A stretch of DNA of 64,000 bases, from NCBI GenBank assembly GCA_949316495.1, contig OX439005.1:10718001-10782000 (forward strand), written 5' to 3'. The position numbers and the translations under genes are program-made. Source of the stretch: Amphiduros pacificus. Its lineage: Eukaryota; Annelida; Polychaeta; Phyllodocida; Hesionidae. A model generated the notes under the pieces. The model had not been told where the DNA came from and ran no database searches. It was given only the letters and a program-made list of their open reading frames with translations. Shown one piece after another: positions 37,155-50,800 of the stretch. Position 1 is the stretch's first letter. Each line of letters begins with the position of its first letter.

Positions 37155-40100
37155 ATGAAAAATTCAAAACCAATGTTTAGCCCCTGTGTGACGTTACCGT
37201 TGATCAACGGCACGTCAGAAATCGATTGGCTGGCTCTGAAATGTTGTTCTGAAGTGTATCTCACCCCACACCACATTTGTGATTTTTTTGGAGGCTGTAG
37301 TGATCAGCATGTATTCTTGAAAAATTCAAATTCAATATTTCGCCCCTGTGTGACGCTGCCGTTGATCATCAGCACGTCAGAAATCGCTCAGCTCGCTCCG
37401 AAAAATTGTTTTAAGGTGTATCTGACCCCAATGCACATCTTTGATTTTTTTGGAGGCTGTAGTGATCAGCATTTATTCTTGAAAAATTCAAAACTAATAT
37501 TTGGCCACTTTCTGACGTTACCGTTGATCATCGGCACGTCAGAAATCGCTCAGCTCGCTCCGAAAAATTGTTTGAAGGTGTATCTCACCCCAATGCACAT
37601 CTTTGATTTTTTTGGAGGCTGTAGTGATCAGCATGTATAAATGAAAAATTCAAAACCAATGTTTAGCCCCTGTGTGACGTTACCGTTGATCAACGGCACG
37701 TCAGAAATCGATTGGCTGGCTCTGAAATGTTGTTCTGAAGTGTATCTCACCCCACACCACATTTGTGATTTTTTTGGAGGCTGTAGTGATCAGCATGTAT
37801 TCTTGAAAAATTCAAATTCAATATTTCGCCCCTGTGTGACGCTGCCGTTGATCATCAGCACGTCAGAAATCGCTCAGCTCGCTCCGAAAAATTGTTTTAA
37901 GGTGTATCTCACCCCACACCACATTTGTGATTTTTTTGGAGGCTGTAGTGATCAGCATGTATTCTTGAAAAATTCAAATTCAATATTTAGCCCCTGTGTG
38001 ACGCTGCCGTTGATCATCGGCATGTCACAAATCGATTGGGTGACTCTGAAATTTTGTTTGAAGGTGTATCTCACCCCAATTCACATCTTTGATTTTTTTG
38101 GAGGCTGTAGTGATCAGCATGTATAAATGAAAAATTCAAAACCAATATTTAGCCCCTGTGTGACGTTACCGTTGATCAACGGCACGTCAGAAATCGATTG
38201 GCTGGCTCTGAAATGTTGTTCTGAAGTGTATCTCACCCCACACCACATTTGTGATTTTTTTGGAGGCTGTAGTGATCAGCATGTATTCTTGAAAAATTCA
38301 AATTCAATATTTCGCCCCTGTGTGACGCTGCCGTTGATCATCAGCACGTCAGAAATCGCTCAGCTCGCTCCGAAAAATTGTTTTAAGGTGTATCTCACCC
38401 CACACCACATTTGTGATTTTTTTGGAGGCTGTAGTGATCAGCATGTATTCTTGAAAAATTCAAAACCAATATTTGGCCCCTTTCTGACGTTACCGTTGAT
38501 CATCGGCACGTCAGAAATCGCTCAGCTCGCTCCGAAATTTTGTTTAAAGGTGTATCCCACCCCAATGCACATCTTTGATTTTTTTGGAGGCTGTAGTGAT
38601 CAGCATTTATTCTTGAAAAATTCAAAACTAATATTTGGCCCCTTTCTGACGTTACCGTTGATCATCGGCACGTCAGAAATCGCTCAGCTCGCTCCGAAAA
38701 TTTGTTTGAAGGTGTATCTCACCCCACACCACATTTGTGATTTTTTTGGAGGCTGTAGTGATCAGCATGTTTTTTAAAAAAATTCAAAACCAATATTTGG
38801 CCCCTTTCTGACGTTACCGTTGATCATCGGCACGTCAGAAATCGCTCAGCTCGCTCCGAAAAATTGTTTTAAGGTGTATCTCACCCCAATGCACATCTTT
38901 GATTTTTTTGGAGGCTGTAGTGATCAGCATGTATTCTTGAAAAATTCAAATTCAATATTTGGCCCCTGTGTGACGCTGCCGTTGATCATCGGCATGTCAC
39001 AAATCGATTGGGTGACTCTGAAATTTTGTTTGAAGGTGTATCTCACCCCAATTCACATCTTTGATTTTTTTGGAGGCTGTAGTGATCAGCATTTATTCTT
39101 GAAAAATTCAAAACTAATATTTGGCCCCTTTCTGACGTTACCGTTGATCATCGGCACGTCAGAAATCGCTCAGGTCGCTCCGAAAAATTGTTTTAAAGTG
39201 TATCTGACCCCAATGCACATCTTTGATTTTTTTGGAGGCTGTAGTGGTCAGCATGTATTCTTGAAAAATTCAAAACCAATATTTGGCCCCTTTCTGACGT
39301 TACCGTTGATCATCGGCACGTCAGAAATCGCTCAGCTCGCTCCGAAAAATTGTTTTAAGGTGTATCTCACCCCAATGCACATCTTTGATTTTTTTGGAGG
39401 CTGTTATGATCAGCATGTATAAATGAAAAATTCAAAACCAATATTTAGCCCCTGTGTGACGTTACCGTTGATCAACGGCACGTCAGAAATCGATTGGCTG
39501 GCTCTGAAATTTTGTTCTGAAGTGTATCTCACCCCACACCACATTTGTGATTTTTTTGGAGGCTGTAGTGATCAGCATGTATTCTTGAAAAATTCAAATT
39601 CAATATTTAGCCCCTGTGTGACGCTGCCGTTGATCATCGGCATGTCACAAATCGATTGGGTGACTCTGAAATTTTGTTTGAAGGTGTATCTCACCCCTAT
39701 GCACATCTTTGATTTTTTTGGAGGCTGTAGTGATCAGCATGTATTCTTGAAAAATTCAAAACCAATATTTGGCCCCTTTCTGACGTTACCGTTGATCATC
39801 GGCACGTCAGAAATCGCTCAGGTCGCTCCGAAAAATTGTTTTAAAGTGTATCTGACCCCAATGCACATCTTTGATTTTTTTGGAGGCTGTAGTGATCAGC
39901 ATGTATAAATGAAAAATTCAAAACCAATATTTGGCCCCTTTCTGACGTTACCGTTGATCATCGGCACGTCAGAAATCGCTCAGCTCGCTCCGAAAAATTG
40001 TTTTAAGGTGTATCTCACCCCAATGCACATCTTTGATTTTTTTGGAGGCTGTTATGATCAGCATGTATAAATGAAAAATTCAAAACCAATATTTAGCCCC

Positions 40101-40394
40101 TGTGTGACGTTACCGTTGATCAACGGCACGTCAGAAATCGATTGGCTGGCTCTGAAATTTTGTTCTGAAGTGTATCTCACCCCACACCACATTTGTGATT
40201 TTTTTGGAGGCTGTAGTGATCAGCATGTATTCTTGAAAAATTCAAATTCAATATTTAGCCCCTGTGTGACGCTGCCGTTGATCATCGGCATGTCACAAAT
40301 CGATTGGGTGACTCTGAAATTTTGTTTGAAGGTGTATCTCACCCCAATTCACATCTTTGATTTTTTTGGAGGCTGTAGTGATCAGCATGTATAA
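37155..40394 (+). repeat. HOR unit 4, 20 monomers (3,240 bp)
   Basis: Unit 4 is the 17-monomer type with its 3-monomer leader present twice in non-identical form (37155-37640 and 37641-38126). The first leader is a mosaic whose last part matches the GGCCACTTT monomers of the macro-repeats. The 14-monomer core (38127-40394) is offset by 3,240 from unit 3 and shares its 36007-type change. Confidence 0.86.
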
Positions 40395-43148
40395 ATGAAA
40401 AATTCAAAACCAATGTTTAGCCCCTGTGTGACGTTACCGTTGATCAACGGCACGTCAGAAATCGATTGGCTGGCTCTGAAATGTTGTTCTGAAGTGTATC
40501 TCACCCCACACCACATTTGTGATTTTTTTGGAGGCTGTAGTGATCAGCATGTATTCTTGAAAAATTCAAATTCAATATTTCGCCCCTGTGTGACGCTGCC
40601 GTTGATCATCAGCACGTCAGAAATCGCTCAGCTCGCTCCGAAAAATTGTTTTAAGGTGTATCTCACCCCACACCACATTTGTGATTTTTTTGGAGGCTGT
40701 AGTGATCAGCATGTATTCTTGAAAAATTCAAATTCAATATTTAGCCCCTGTGTGACGCTGCCGTTGATCATCGGCATGTCACAAATCGATTGGGTGACTC
40801 TGAAATTTTGTTTGAAGGTGTATCTCACCCCAATTCACATCTTTGATTTTTTTGGAGGCTGTAGTGATCAGCATGTATAAATGAAAAATTCAAAACCAAT
40901 ATTTAGCCCCTGTGTGACGTTACCGTTGATCAACGGCACGTCAGAAATCGATTGGCTGGCTCTGAAATGTTGTTCTGAAGTGTATCTCACCCCACACCAC
41001 ATTTGTGATTTTTTTGGAGGCTGTAGTGATCAGCATGTATTCTTGAAAAATTCAAATTCAATATTTCGCCCCTGTGTGACGCTGCCGTTGATCATCAGCA
41101 CGTCAGAAATCGCTCAGCTCGCTCCGAAAAATTGTTTTAAGGTGTATCTCACCCCACACCACATTTGTGATTTTTTTGGAGGCTGTTGTGATCAGCATGT
41201 ATTCTTGAAAAATTCAAAACCAATATTTGGCCCCTTTCTGACGTTACCGTTGATCATCGGCACGTCAGAAATCGCTCAGCTCGCTCCGAAATTTTGTTTA
41301 AAGGTGTATCCCACCCCAATGCACATCTTTGATTTTTTTGGAGGCTGTAGTGATCAGCATTTATTCTTGAAAAATTCAAAACTAATATTTGGCCCCTTTC
41401 TGACGTTACCGTTGATCATCGGCATGTCAGAAATCGCTCAGCTCGCTCCGAAAATTTGTTTGAAGGTGTATCTCACCCCACACCACATTTGTGATTTTTT
41501 TGGAGGCTGTAGTGATCAGCATGTTTTTTAAAAAAATTCAAAACCAATATTTGGCCCCTTTCTGACGTTACCGTTGATCATCGGCACGTCAGAAATCGCT
41601 CAGCTCGCTCCGAAAAATTGTTTTAAGGTGTATCTCACCCCAATGCACATCTTTGATTTTTTTGGAGGCTGTAGTGATCAGCATGTATTCTTGAAAAATT
41701 CAAATTCAATATTTGGCCCCTGTGTGACGCTGCCGTTGATCATCGGCATGTCACAAATCGATTGGGTGACTCTGAAATTTTGTTTGAAGGTGTATCTCAC
41801 CCCAATTCACATCTTTGATTTTTTTGGAGGCTGTAGTGATCAGCATTTATTCTTGAAAAATTCAAAACTAATATTTGGCCCCTTTCTGACGTTACCGTTG
41901 ATCATCGGCACGTCAGAAATCGCTCAGGTCGCTCCGAAAAATTGTTTTAAAGTGTATCTGACCCCAATGCACATCTTTGATTTTTTTGGAGGCTGTAGTG
42001 ATCAGCATGTATTCTTGAAAAATTCAAAACCAATATTTGGCCCCTTTCTGACGTTACCGTTGATCATCGGCACGTCAGAAATCGCTCAGCTCGCTCCGAA
42101 AAATTGTTTTAAGGTGTATCTCACCCCAATGCACATCTTTGATTTTTTTGGAGGCTGTTATGATCAGCATGTATAAATGAAAAATTCAAAACCAATATTT
42201 AGCCCCTGTGTGACGTTACCGTTGATCAACGGCACGTCAGAAATCGATTGGCTGGCTCTGAAATTTTGTTCTGAAGTGTATCTCACCCCACACCACATTT
42301 GTGATTTTTTTGGAGGCTGTAGTGATCAGCATGTATTCTTGAAAAATTCAAATTCAATATTTAGCCCCTGTGTGACGCTGCCGTTGATCATCGGCATGTC
42401 ACAAATCGATTGGGTGACTCTGAAATTTTGTTTGAAGGTGTATCTCACCCCTATGCACATCTTTGATTTTTTTGGAGGCTGTAGTGATCAGCATGTATTC
42501 TTGAAAAATTCAAAACCAATATTTGGCCCCTTTCTGACGTTACCGTTGATCATCGGCACGTCAGAAATCGCTCAGGTCGCTCCGAAAAATTGTTTTAAAG
42601 TGTATCTGACCCCAATGCACATCTTTGATTTTTTTGGAGGCTGTAGTGATCAGCATGTATAAATGAAAAATTCAAAACCAATATTTGGCCCCTTTCTGAC
42701 GTTACCGTTGATCATCGGCACGTCAGAAATCGCTCAGCTCGCTCCGAAAAATTGTTTTAAGGTGTATCTCACCCCAATGCACATCTTTGATTTTTTTGGA
42801 GGCTGTTATGATCAGCATGTATAAATGAAAAATTCAAAACCAATATTTAGCCCCTGTGTGACGTTACCGTTGATCAACGGCACGTCAGAAATCGATTGGC
42901 TGGCTCTGAAATTTTGTTCTGAAGTGTATCTCACCCCACACCACATTTGTGATTTTTTTGGAGGCTGTAGTGATCAGCATGTATTCTTGAAAAATTCAAA
43001 TTCAATATTTAGCCCCTGTGTGACGCTGCCGTTGATCATCGGCATGTCACAAATCGATTGGGTGACTCTGAAATTTTGTTTGAAGGTGTATCTCACCCCA
43101 ATTCACATCTTTGATTTTTTTGGAGGCTGTAGTGATCAGCATGTATAA
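40395..43148 (+). repeat. HOR unit 5, 17 monomers (2,754 bp)
   Basis: The unit has a leader with G at 40415 plus the 14-monomer core. Two changes link it to unit 6 alone: GGCTGTTGTG at 41187 and GGCATGTCAG at 41425, recurring at 43941 and 44179, exactly 2,754 bases on. Units 5 and 6 are therefore sister copies. Confidence 0.87.
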
Positions 43149-45578
43149 ATGAAAAATTCAAAACCAATGTTTAGCCCCTGTGTGACGTTACCGTTGATCA
43201 ACGGCACGTCAGAAATCGATTGGCTGGCTCTGAAATGTTGTTCTGAAGTGTATCTCACCCCACACCACATTTGTGATTTTTTTGGAGGCTGTAGTGATCA
43301 GCATGTATTCTTGAAAAATTCAAATTCAATATTTCGCCCCTGTGTGACGCTGCCGTTGATCATCAGCACGTCAGAAATCGCTCAGCTCGCTCCGAAAAAT
43401 TGTTTTAAGGTGTATCTCACCCCACACCACATTTGTGATTTTTTTGGAGGCTGTAGTGATCAGCATGTATTCTTGAAAAATTCAAATTCAATATTTAGCC
43501 CCTGTGTGACGCTGCCGTTGATCATCGGCATGTCACAAATCGATTGGGTGACTCTGAAATTTTGTTTGAAGGTGTATCTCACCCCAATTCACATCTTTGA
43601 TTTTTTTGGAGGCTGTAGTGATCAGCATGTATAAATGAAAAATTCAAAACCAATATTTAGCCCCTGTGTGACGTTACCGTTGATCAACGGCACGTCAGAA
43701 ATCGATTGGCTGGCTCTGAAATGTTGTTCTGAAGTGTATCTCACCCCACACCACATTTGTGATTTTTTTGGAGGCTGTAGTGATCAGCATGTATTCTTGA
43801 AAAATTCAAATTCAATATTTCGCCCCTGTGTGACGCTGCCGTTGATCATCAGCACGTCAGAAATCGCTCAGCTCGCTCCGAAAAATTGTTTTAAGGTGTA
43901 TCTCACCCCACACCACATTTGTGATTTTTTTGGAGGCTGTTGTGATCAGCATGTATTCTTGAAAAATTCAAAACCAATATTTGGCCCCTTTCTGACGTTA
44001 CCGTTGATCATCGGCACGTCAGAAATCGCTCAGCTCGCTCCGAAATTTTGTTTAAAGGTGTATCCCACCCCAATGCACATCTTTGATTTTTTTGGAGGCT
44101 GTAGTGATCAGCATTTATTCTTGAAAAATTCAAAACTAATATTTGGCCCCTTTCTGACGTTACCGTTGATCATCGGCATGTCAGAAATCGCTCAGCTCGC
44201 TCCGAAAATTTGTTTGAAGGTGTATCTCACCCCACACCACATTTGTGATTTTTTTGGAGGCTGTAGTGATCAGCATGTTTTTTAAAAAAATTCAAAACCA
44301 ATATTTGGCCCCTTTCTGACGTTACCGTTGATCATCGGCACGTCAGAAATCGCTCAGCTCGCTCCGAAAAATTGTTTTAAGGTGTATCTCACCCCAATGC
44401 ACATCTTTGATTTTTTTGGAGGCTGTAGTGATCAGCATGTATTCTTGAAAAATTCAAAACCAATATTTGGCCCCTTTCTGACGTTACCGTTGATCATCGG
44501 CACGTCAGAAATCGCTCAGCTCGCTCCGAAAAATTGTTTTAAGGTGTATCTCACCCCAATGCACATCTTTGATTTTTTTGGAGGCTGTTATGATCAGCAT
44601 GTATAAATGAAAAATTCAAAACCAATATTTAGCCCCTGTGTGACGTTACCGTTGATCAACGGCACGTCAGAAATCGATTGGCTGGCTCTGAAATTTTGTT
44701 CTGAAGTGTATCTCACCCCACACCACATTTGTGATTTTTTTGGAGGCTGTAGTGATCAGCATGTATTCTTGAAAAATTCAAATTCAATATTTAGCCCCTG
44801 TGTGACGCTGCCGTTGATCATCGGCATGTCACAAATCGATTGGGTGACTCTGAAATTTTGTTTGAAGGTGTATCTCACCCCTATGCACATCTTTGATTTT
44901 TTTGGAGGCTGTAGTGATCAGCATGTATTCTTGAAAAATTCAAAACCAATATTTGGCCCCTTTCTGACGTTACCGTTGATCATCGGCACGTCAGAAATCG
45001 CTCAGGTCGCTCCGAAAAATTGTTTTAAAGTGTATCTGACCCCAATGCACATCTTTGATTTTTTTGGAGGCTGTAGTGATCAGCATGTATAAATGAAAAA
45101 TTCAAAACCAATATTTGGCCCCTTTCTGACGTTACCGTTGATCATCGGCACGTCAGAAATCGCTCAGCTCGCTCCGAAAAATTGTTTTAAGGTGTATCTC
45201 ACCCCAATGCACATCTTTGATTTTTTTGGAGGCTGTTATGATCAGCATGTATAAATGAAAAATTCAAAACCAATATTTAGCCCCTGTGTGACGTTACCGT
45301 TGATCAACGGCACGTCAGAAATCGATTGGCTGGCTCTGAAATTTTGTTCTGAAGTGTATCTCACCCCACACCACATTTGTGATTTTTTTGGAGGCTGTAG
45401 TGATCAGCATGTATTCTTGAAAAATTCAAATTCAATATTTAGCCCCTGTGTGACGCTGCCGTTGATCATCGGCATGTCACAAATCGATTGGGTGACTCTG
45501 AAATTTTGTTTGAAGGTGTATCTCACCCCAATTCACATCTTTGATTTTTTTGGAGGCTGTAGTGATCAGCATGTATAA
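43149..45578 (+). repeat. HOR unit 6, 15 monomers (2,430 bp)
   Basis: The unit is like unit 5 but lacks two monomers (324 bp) from the core at about 44,440. There the GTATTCTTG hinge is followed directly by the KPIFGPFL-type monomer that comes two monomers later in unit 5. Sister relation to unit 5 is shown by the shared changes at 43941 and 44179. Confidence 0.86.
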
Positions 45579-47846
45579 ATGAAAAATTCAAAACCAATAT
45601 TTAGCCCCTGTGTGACGTTACCGTTGATCAACGGCACGTCAGAAATCGATTGGCTGGCTCTGAAATGTTGTTCTGAAGTGTATCTCACCCCACACCACAT
45701 TTGTGATTTTTTTGGAGGCTGTAGTGATCAGCATGTATTCTTGAAAAATTCAAATTCAATATTTCGCCCCTGTGTGACGCTGCCGTTGATCATCAGCACG
45801 TCAGAAATCGCTCAGCTCGCTCCGAAAAATTGTTTTAAGGTGTATCTCACCCCACACCACATTTGTGATTTTTTTGGAGGCTGTAGTGATCAGCATGTAT
45901 TCTTGAAAAATTCAAAACCAATATTTGGCCCCTTTCTGACGTTACCGTTGATCATCGGCACGTCAGAAATCACTCAGCTCGCTCCGAAATTTTGTTTAAA
46001 GGTGTATCCCACCCCAATGCACATCTTTGATTTTTTTGGAGGCTGTAGTGATCAGCATTTATTCTTGAAAAATTCAAAACTAATATTTGGCCCCTTTCTG
46101 ACGTTACCGTTGATCATCGGCACGTCAGAAATCGCTCAGCTCGCTCCGAAAATTTGTTTGAAGGTGTATCTCACCCCACACCACATTTGTGATTTTTTTG
46201 GAGGCTGTAGTGATCAGCATGTTTTTTAAAAAAATTCAAAACCAATATTTGGCCCCTTTCTGACGTTACCGTTGATCATCGGCACGTCAGAAATCGCTCA
46301 GCTCGCTCCGAAAAATTGTTTTAAGGTGTATCTCACCCCAATGCACATCTTTGATTTTTTTGGAGGCTGTAGTGATCAGCATGTATTCTTGAAAAATTCA
46401 AATTCAATATTTGGCCCCTGTGTGACGCTGCCGTTGATCATCGGCATGTCACAAATCGATTGGGTGACTCTGAAATTTTGTTTGAAGGTGTATCTCACCC
46501 CAATTCACATCTTTGATTTTTTTGGAGGCTGTAGTGATCAGCATTTATTCTTGAAAAATTCAAAACTAATATTTGGCCCCTTTCTGACGTTACCGTTGAT
46601 CATCGGCACGTCAGAAATCGCTCAGGTCGCTCCGAAAAATTGTTTTAAAGTGTATCTGACCCCAATGCACATCTTTGATTTTTTTGGAGGCTGTAGTGAT
46701 CAGCATGTATTCTTGAAAAATTCAAAACCAATATTTGGCCCCTTTCTGACGTTACCGTTGATCATCGGCACGTCAGAAATCGCTCAGCTCGCTCCGAAAA
46801 ATTGTTTTAAGGTGTATCTCACCCCAATGCACATCTTTGATTTTTTTGGAGGCTGTTATGATCAGCATGTATAAATGAAAAATTCAAAACCAATATTTAG
46901 CCCCTGTGTGACGTTACCGTTGATCAACGGCACGTCAGAAATCGATTGGCTGGCTCTGAAATTTTGTTCTGAAGTGTATCTCACCCCACACCACATTTGT
47001 GATTTTTTTGGAGGCTGTAGTGATCAGCATGTATTCTTGAAAAATTCAAATTCAATATTTAGCCCCTGTGTGACGCTGCCGTTGATCATCGGCATGTCAC
47101 AAATCGATTGGGTGACTCTGAAATTTTGTTTGAAGGTGTATCTCACCCCTATGCACATCTTTGATTTTTTTGGAGGCTGTAGTGATCAGCATGTATTCTT
47201 GAAAAATTCAAAACCAATATTTGGCCCCTTTCTGACGTTACCGTTGATCATCGGCACGTCAGAAATCGCTCAGGTCGCTCCGAAAAATTGTTTTAAAGTG
47301 TATCTGACCCCAATGCACATCTTTGATTTTTTTGGAGGCTGTAGTGATCAGCATGTATAAATGAAAAATTCAAAACCAATATTTGGCCCCTTTCTGAAGT
47401 TACCGTTGATCATCGGCACGTCAGAAATCGCTCAGCTCGCTCCGAAAAATTGTTTTAAGGTGTATCTCACCCCAATGCACATCTTTGATTTTTTTGGAGG
47501 CTGTTATGATCAGCATGTATAAATGAAAAATTCAAAACCAATATTTAGCCCCTGTGTGACGTTACCGTTGATCAACGGCACGTCAGAAATCGATTGGCTG
47601 GCTCTGAAATTTTGTTCTGAAGTGTATCTCACCCCACACCACATTTGTGATTTTTTTGGAGGCTGTAGTGATCAGCATGTATTCTTGAAAAATTCAAATT
47701 CAATATTTAGCCCCTGTGTGACGCTGCCGTTGATCATCGGCATGTCACAAATCGATTGGGTGACTCTGAAATTTTGTTTGAAGGTGTATCTGACCCCAAT
47801 GCACATCTTTGATATTTTTGGAGGCTGTAGTGATCAGCATGTATAA
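45579..47846 (+). repeat. HOR unit 7, 14 monomers (2,268 bp)
   Basis: This is a core-only unit, the counterpart of unit 2 at offset 17,175. It carries a private CpG transition at 45972 and a private C to A change at 47398. Its last two monomers end in the GATATTTTTGG subtype, as in unit 2, and lead into a copy of the same transitional module. Confidence 0.85.
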
Positions 47847-50800
47847 ATGAAAAATTCAAAACTAATATTTAGCCCCTGTGTGACGTTACCGTTGATCAAC
47901 GGCACGTCAGAAATCGCTCAGCTCGCTCCGAAAAATTGTTTTAAGGTGTATCTCACCCCAATGCACATCTTTGATTTTTTTGGAGGCTGTAGTGATCAGC
48001 ATGTATTCTTGAAAAATTCAAATTCAATATTTGGCCCCTGTGTGACGCTGCCGTTGATCATCGGCATGTCACAAATCGATTGGGTGACTCTGAAATTTTG
48101 TTTTAAGGTGTATCTCACCCCAATTCACATCTTTGATTTTTTTGGAGGCTGTTGTGATCAGCATGTATAAATGAAAAATTCAAAACCAATATTTAGCCCC
48201 TGTGTGACGTTACCGTTGATCAACGGCACGTCAGAAATCGCTCAGCTCACTCCGAAAAATTGTTTTAAGGTGTATCTCACCCCACACCACATTTGTGATT
48301 TTTTTGGAGGCTGTAGTGATCAGCATGTATTCTTGAAAAATTCAAATTCAATATTTCGCCCCTGTGTGACGCTGCCGTTGATCATCAGCACGTCAGAAAT
48401 CGCTCAGCTCGCTCCGAAAAATTGTTTTAAGGTGTATCTCACCCCACACCACATTTGTGATTTTTTTGGAGGCTGTAGTGATCAGCATGTATTCTTGAAA
48501 AATTCAAATTCAATATTTAGCCCCTGTGTGACGCTGCCGTTGATCATCGGCATGTCACAAATCGATTGGGTGACTCTGAAATTTTGTTTGAAGGTGTATC
48601 TCACCCCAATGCACATCTTTGATTTTTTTGGAGGCTGTAGTGATCAGCATTTATTCTTGAAAAATTCAAAACTAATATTTGGCCCCTTTCTGACGTTACC
48701 GTTGATCATCGGCACGTCAGAAATCGCTCAGCTCACTCCGAAAAATTGTTTTAAGGTGTATCTCACCCCAATGGACATCTTTGATTTTTTTTGGAGGCTG
48801 TAGTGATCAGCATGTATTCTTGAAAAATTCAAAACCAATATTTGGCCCCTTTCTGACGTTACCGTTGATCATCGGCACGTCAGAAATCGCTCAGCTCGCT
48901 CCGAAAAATTGTTTGAAGGTGTATCTCACCCCAATGCACATCTTTGATTTTTTTGGAGGCTGTAGTGATCAGCATGTATAAATGAAAAATTCAAAACCAA
49001 TATTTAGCCCCTGTGTGACGTTACCGTTGATCAACGGCACGTCAGAAATCGATTGGCTGGCTCTGAAATTTTGTTCTGAAGTGTATCTCACCCCACACCA
49101 CATTTGTGATTTTTTTGGAGGCTGTAGTGATCAGCATGTATTCTTGAAAAATTCAAATTCAATATTTGGCCCCTGTGTGACGCTGCCGTTGATCATCGGC
49201 ATGTCAGAAATCGCTCAGCTCGCTCCGAAAAATTGTTTTAAGGTGTATCTGACCCCAATGCACATCTTTGATATTTTTGGAGGCTGTAGTGATCAGCATG
49301 TATAAATGAAAAATTCAAAACCAATATTTAGCCCCTGTGTGACGTTACCGTTGATCAACGGCACGTCAGAAATCGCTCAGCTCGCTCCGAAAAATTGTTT
49401 GAAGGTGTATCTCACCCCAATGCACATCTTTGATTTTTTTGGAGGCTGTAGTGATCAGCATGTATTTTTAAAAAATTCAAAACCAATATTTGGCCCCTTT
49501 CTGACGTTACCGTTGATCATCGGCACGTCAGAAATCGCTCAGCTCGCTCCGAAAAATTGTTTTAAGGTGTATCTCACCCCAATGCACATCTTTGATTTTT
49601 TTGGAGGCTGTAGTGATCAGCATGTATTCTTGAAAAATTCAAATTCAATATTTGGCCCCTGTGTGACACTGCCGTTGATCATCGGCATGTCACAAATCGA
49701 TTGGGTGACTCTGAAATTTTGTTTTAAGGTGTATCTCACCCCAATGCACATCTTTGATTTTTTTGGAGGCTGTAGCGATCAGCATGTATAAATGAAAAAT
49801 TCAAAACCAATATTTAGCCCCTGTGTGACGTTACCGTTGATCAACGGCACGTCAGAAATCGATTGGCTGGCTCTGAAATTTTGTTCTGAAGTGTATCTCA
49901 CCCCACACCACATTTGTGATTTTTTTGGAGGCTGTAGTGATCAGCATGTATTCTTGAAAAATTCAAATTCAATATTTGGCCCCTGTGTGACGCTGCCGTT
50001 GATCATCGGCATGTCAGAAATCGCTCAGCTCGCTCCGAAAAATTGTTTTAAGGTGTATCTGACCCCAATGCACATCTTTGATTTTTTTGGAGGCTGTAGT
50101 GATCAGCATTTATTCTTGAAAAATTCAAAACTAATATTTGGCCACTTTCTGACGTTACCGTTGATCATCGGCACGTCAGAAATCGCTCAGCTCGCTCCGA
50201 AAAATTGTTTGAAGGTGTATCTCACCCCAATGCACATCTTTGATTTTTTTGGAGGCTGTAGTGATCAGCATGTATAAATGAAAAATTCAAAACCAATATT
50301 TAGCCCCTGTGTGACGTTACCGTTGATCAACGGCACGTCAGAAATCGATTGGCTGGCTCTGAAATGTTGTTCTGAAGTGTATCTCACCCCACACCACATT
50401 TGTGATTTTTTTGGAGGCTGTAGTGATCAGCATGTATTCTTGAAAAATTCAAATTCAATATTTCGCCCCTGTGTGACGCTGCCGTTGATCATCAGCACGT
50501 CAGAAATCGCTCAGCTCGCTCCGAAAAATTGTTTTAAGGTGTATCTCACCCCACACCACATTTGTGATTTTTTTGGAGGCTGTAGTGATCAGCATGTATT
50601 CTTGAAAAATTCAAATTCAATATTTAGCCCCTGTGTGACGCTGCCGTTGATCATCGGCATGTCACAAATCGATTGGGTGACTCTGAAATTTTGTTTGAAG
50701 GTGTATCTCACCCCAATGCACATCTTTGATTTTTTTGGAGGCTGTAGTGATCAGCATTTATTCTTGAAAAATTCAAAACTAATATTTGGCCCCTTTCTGA

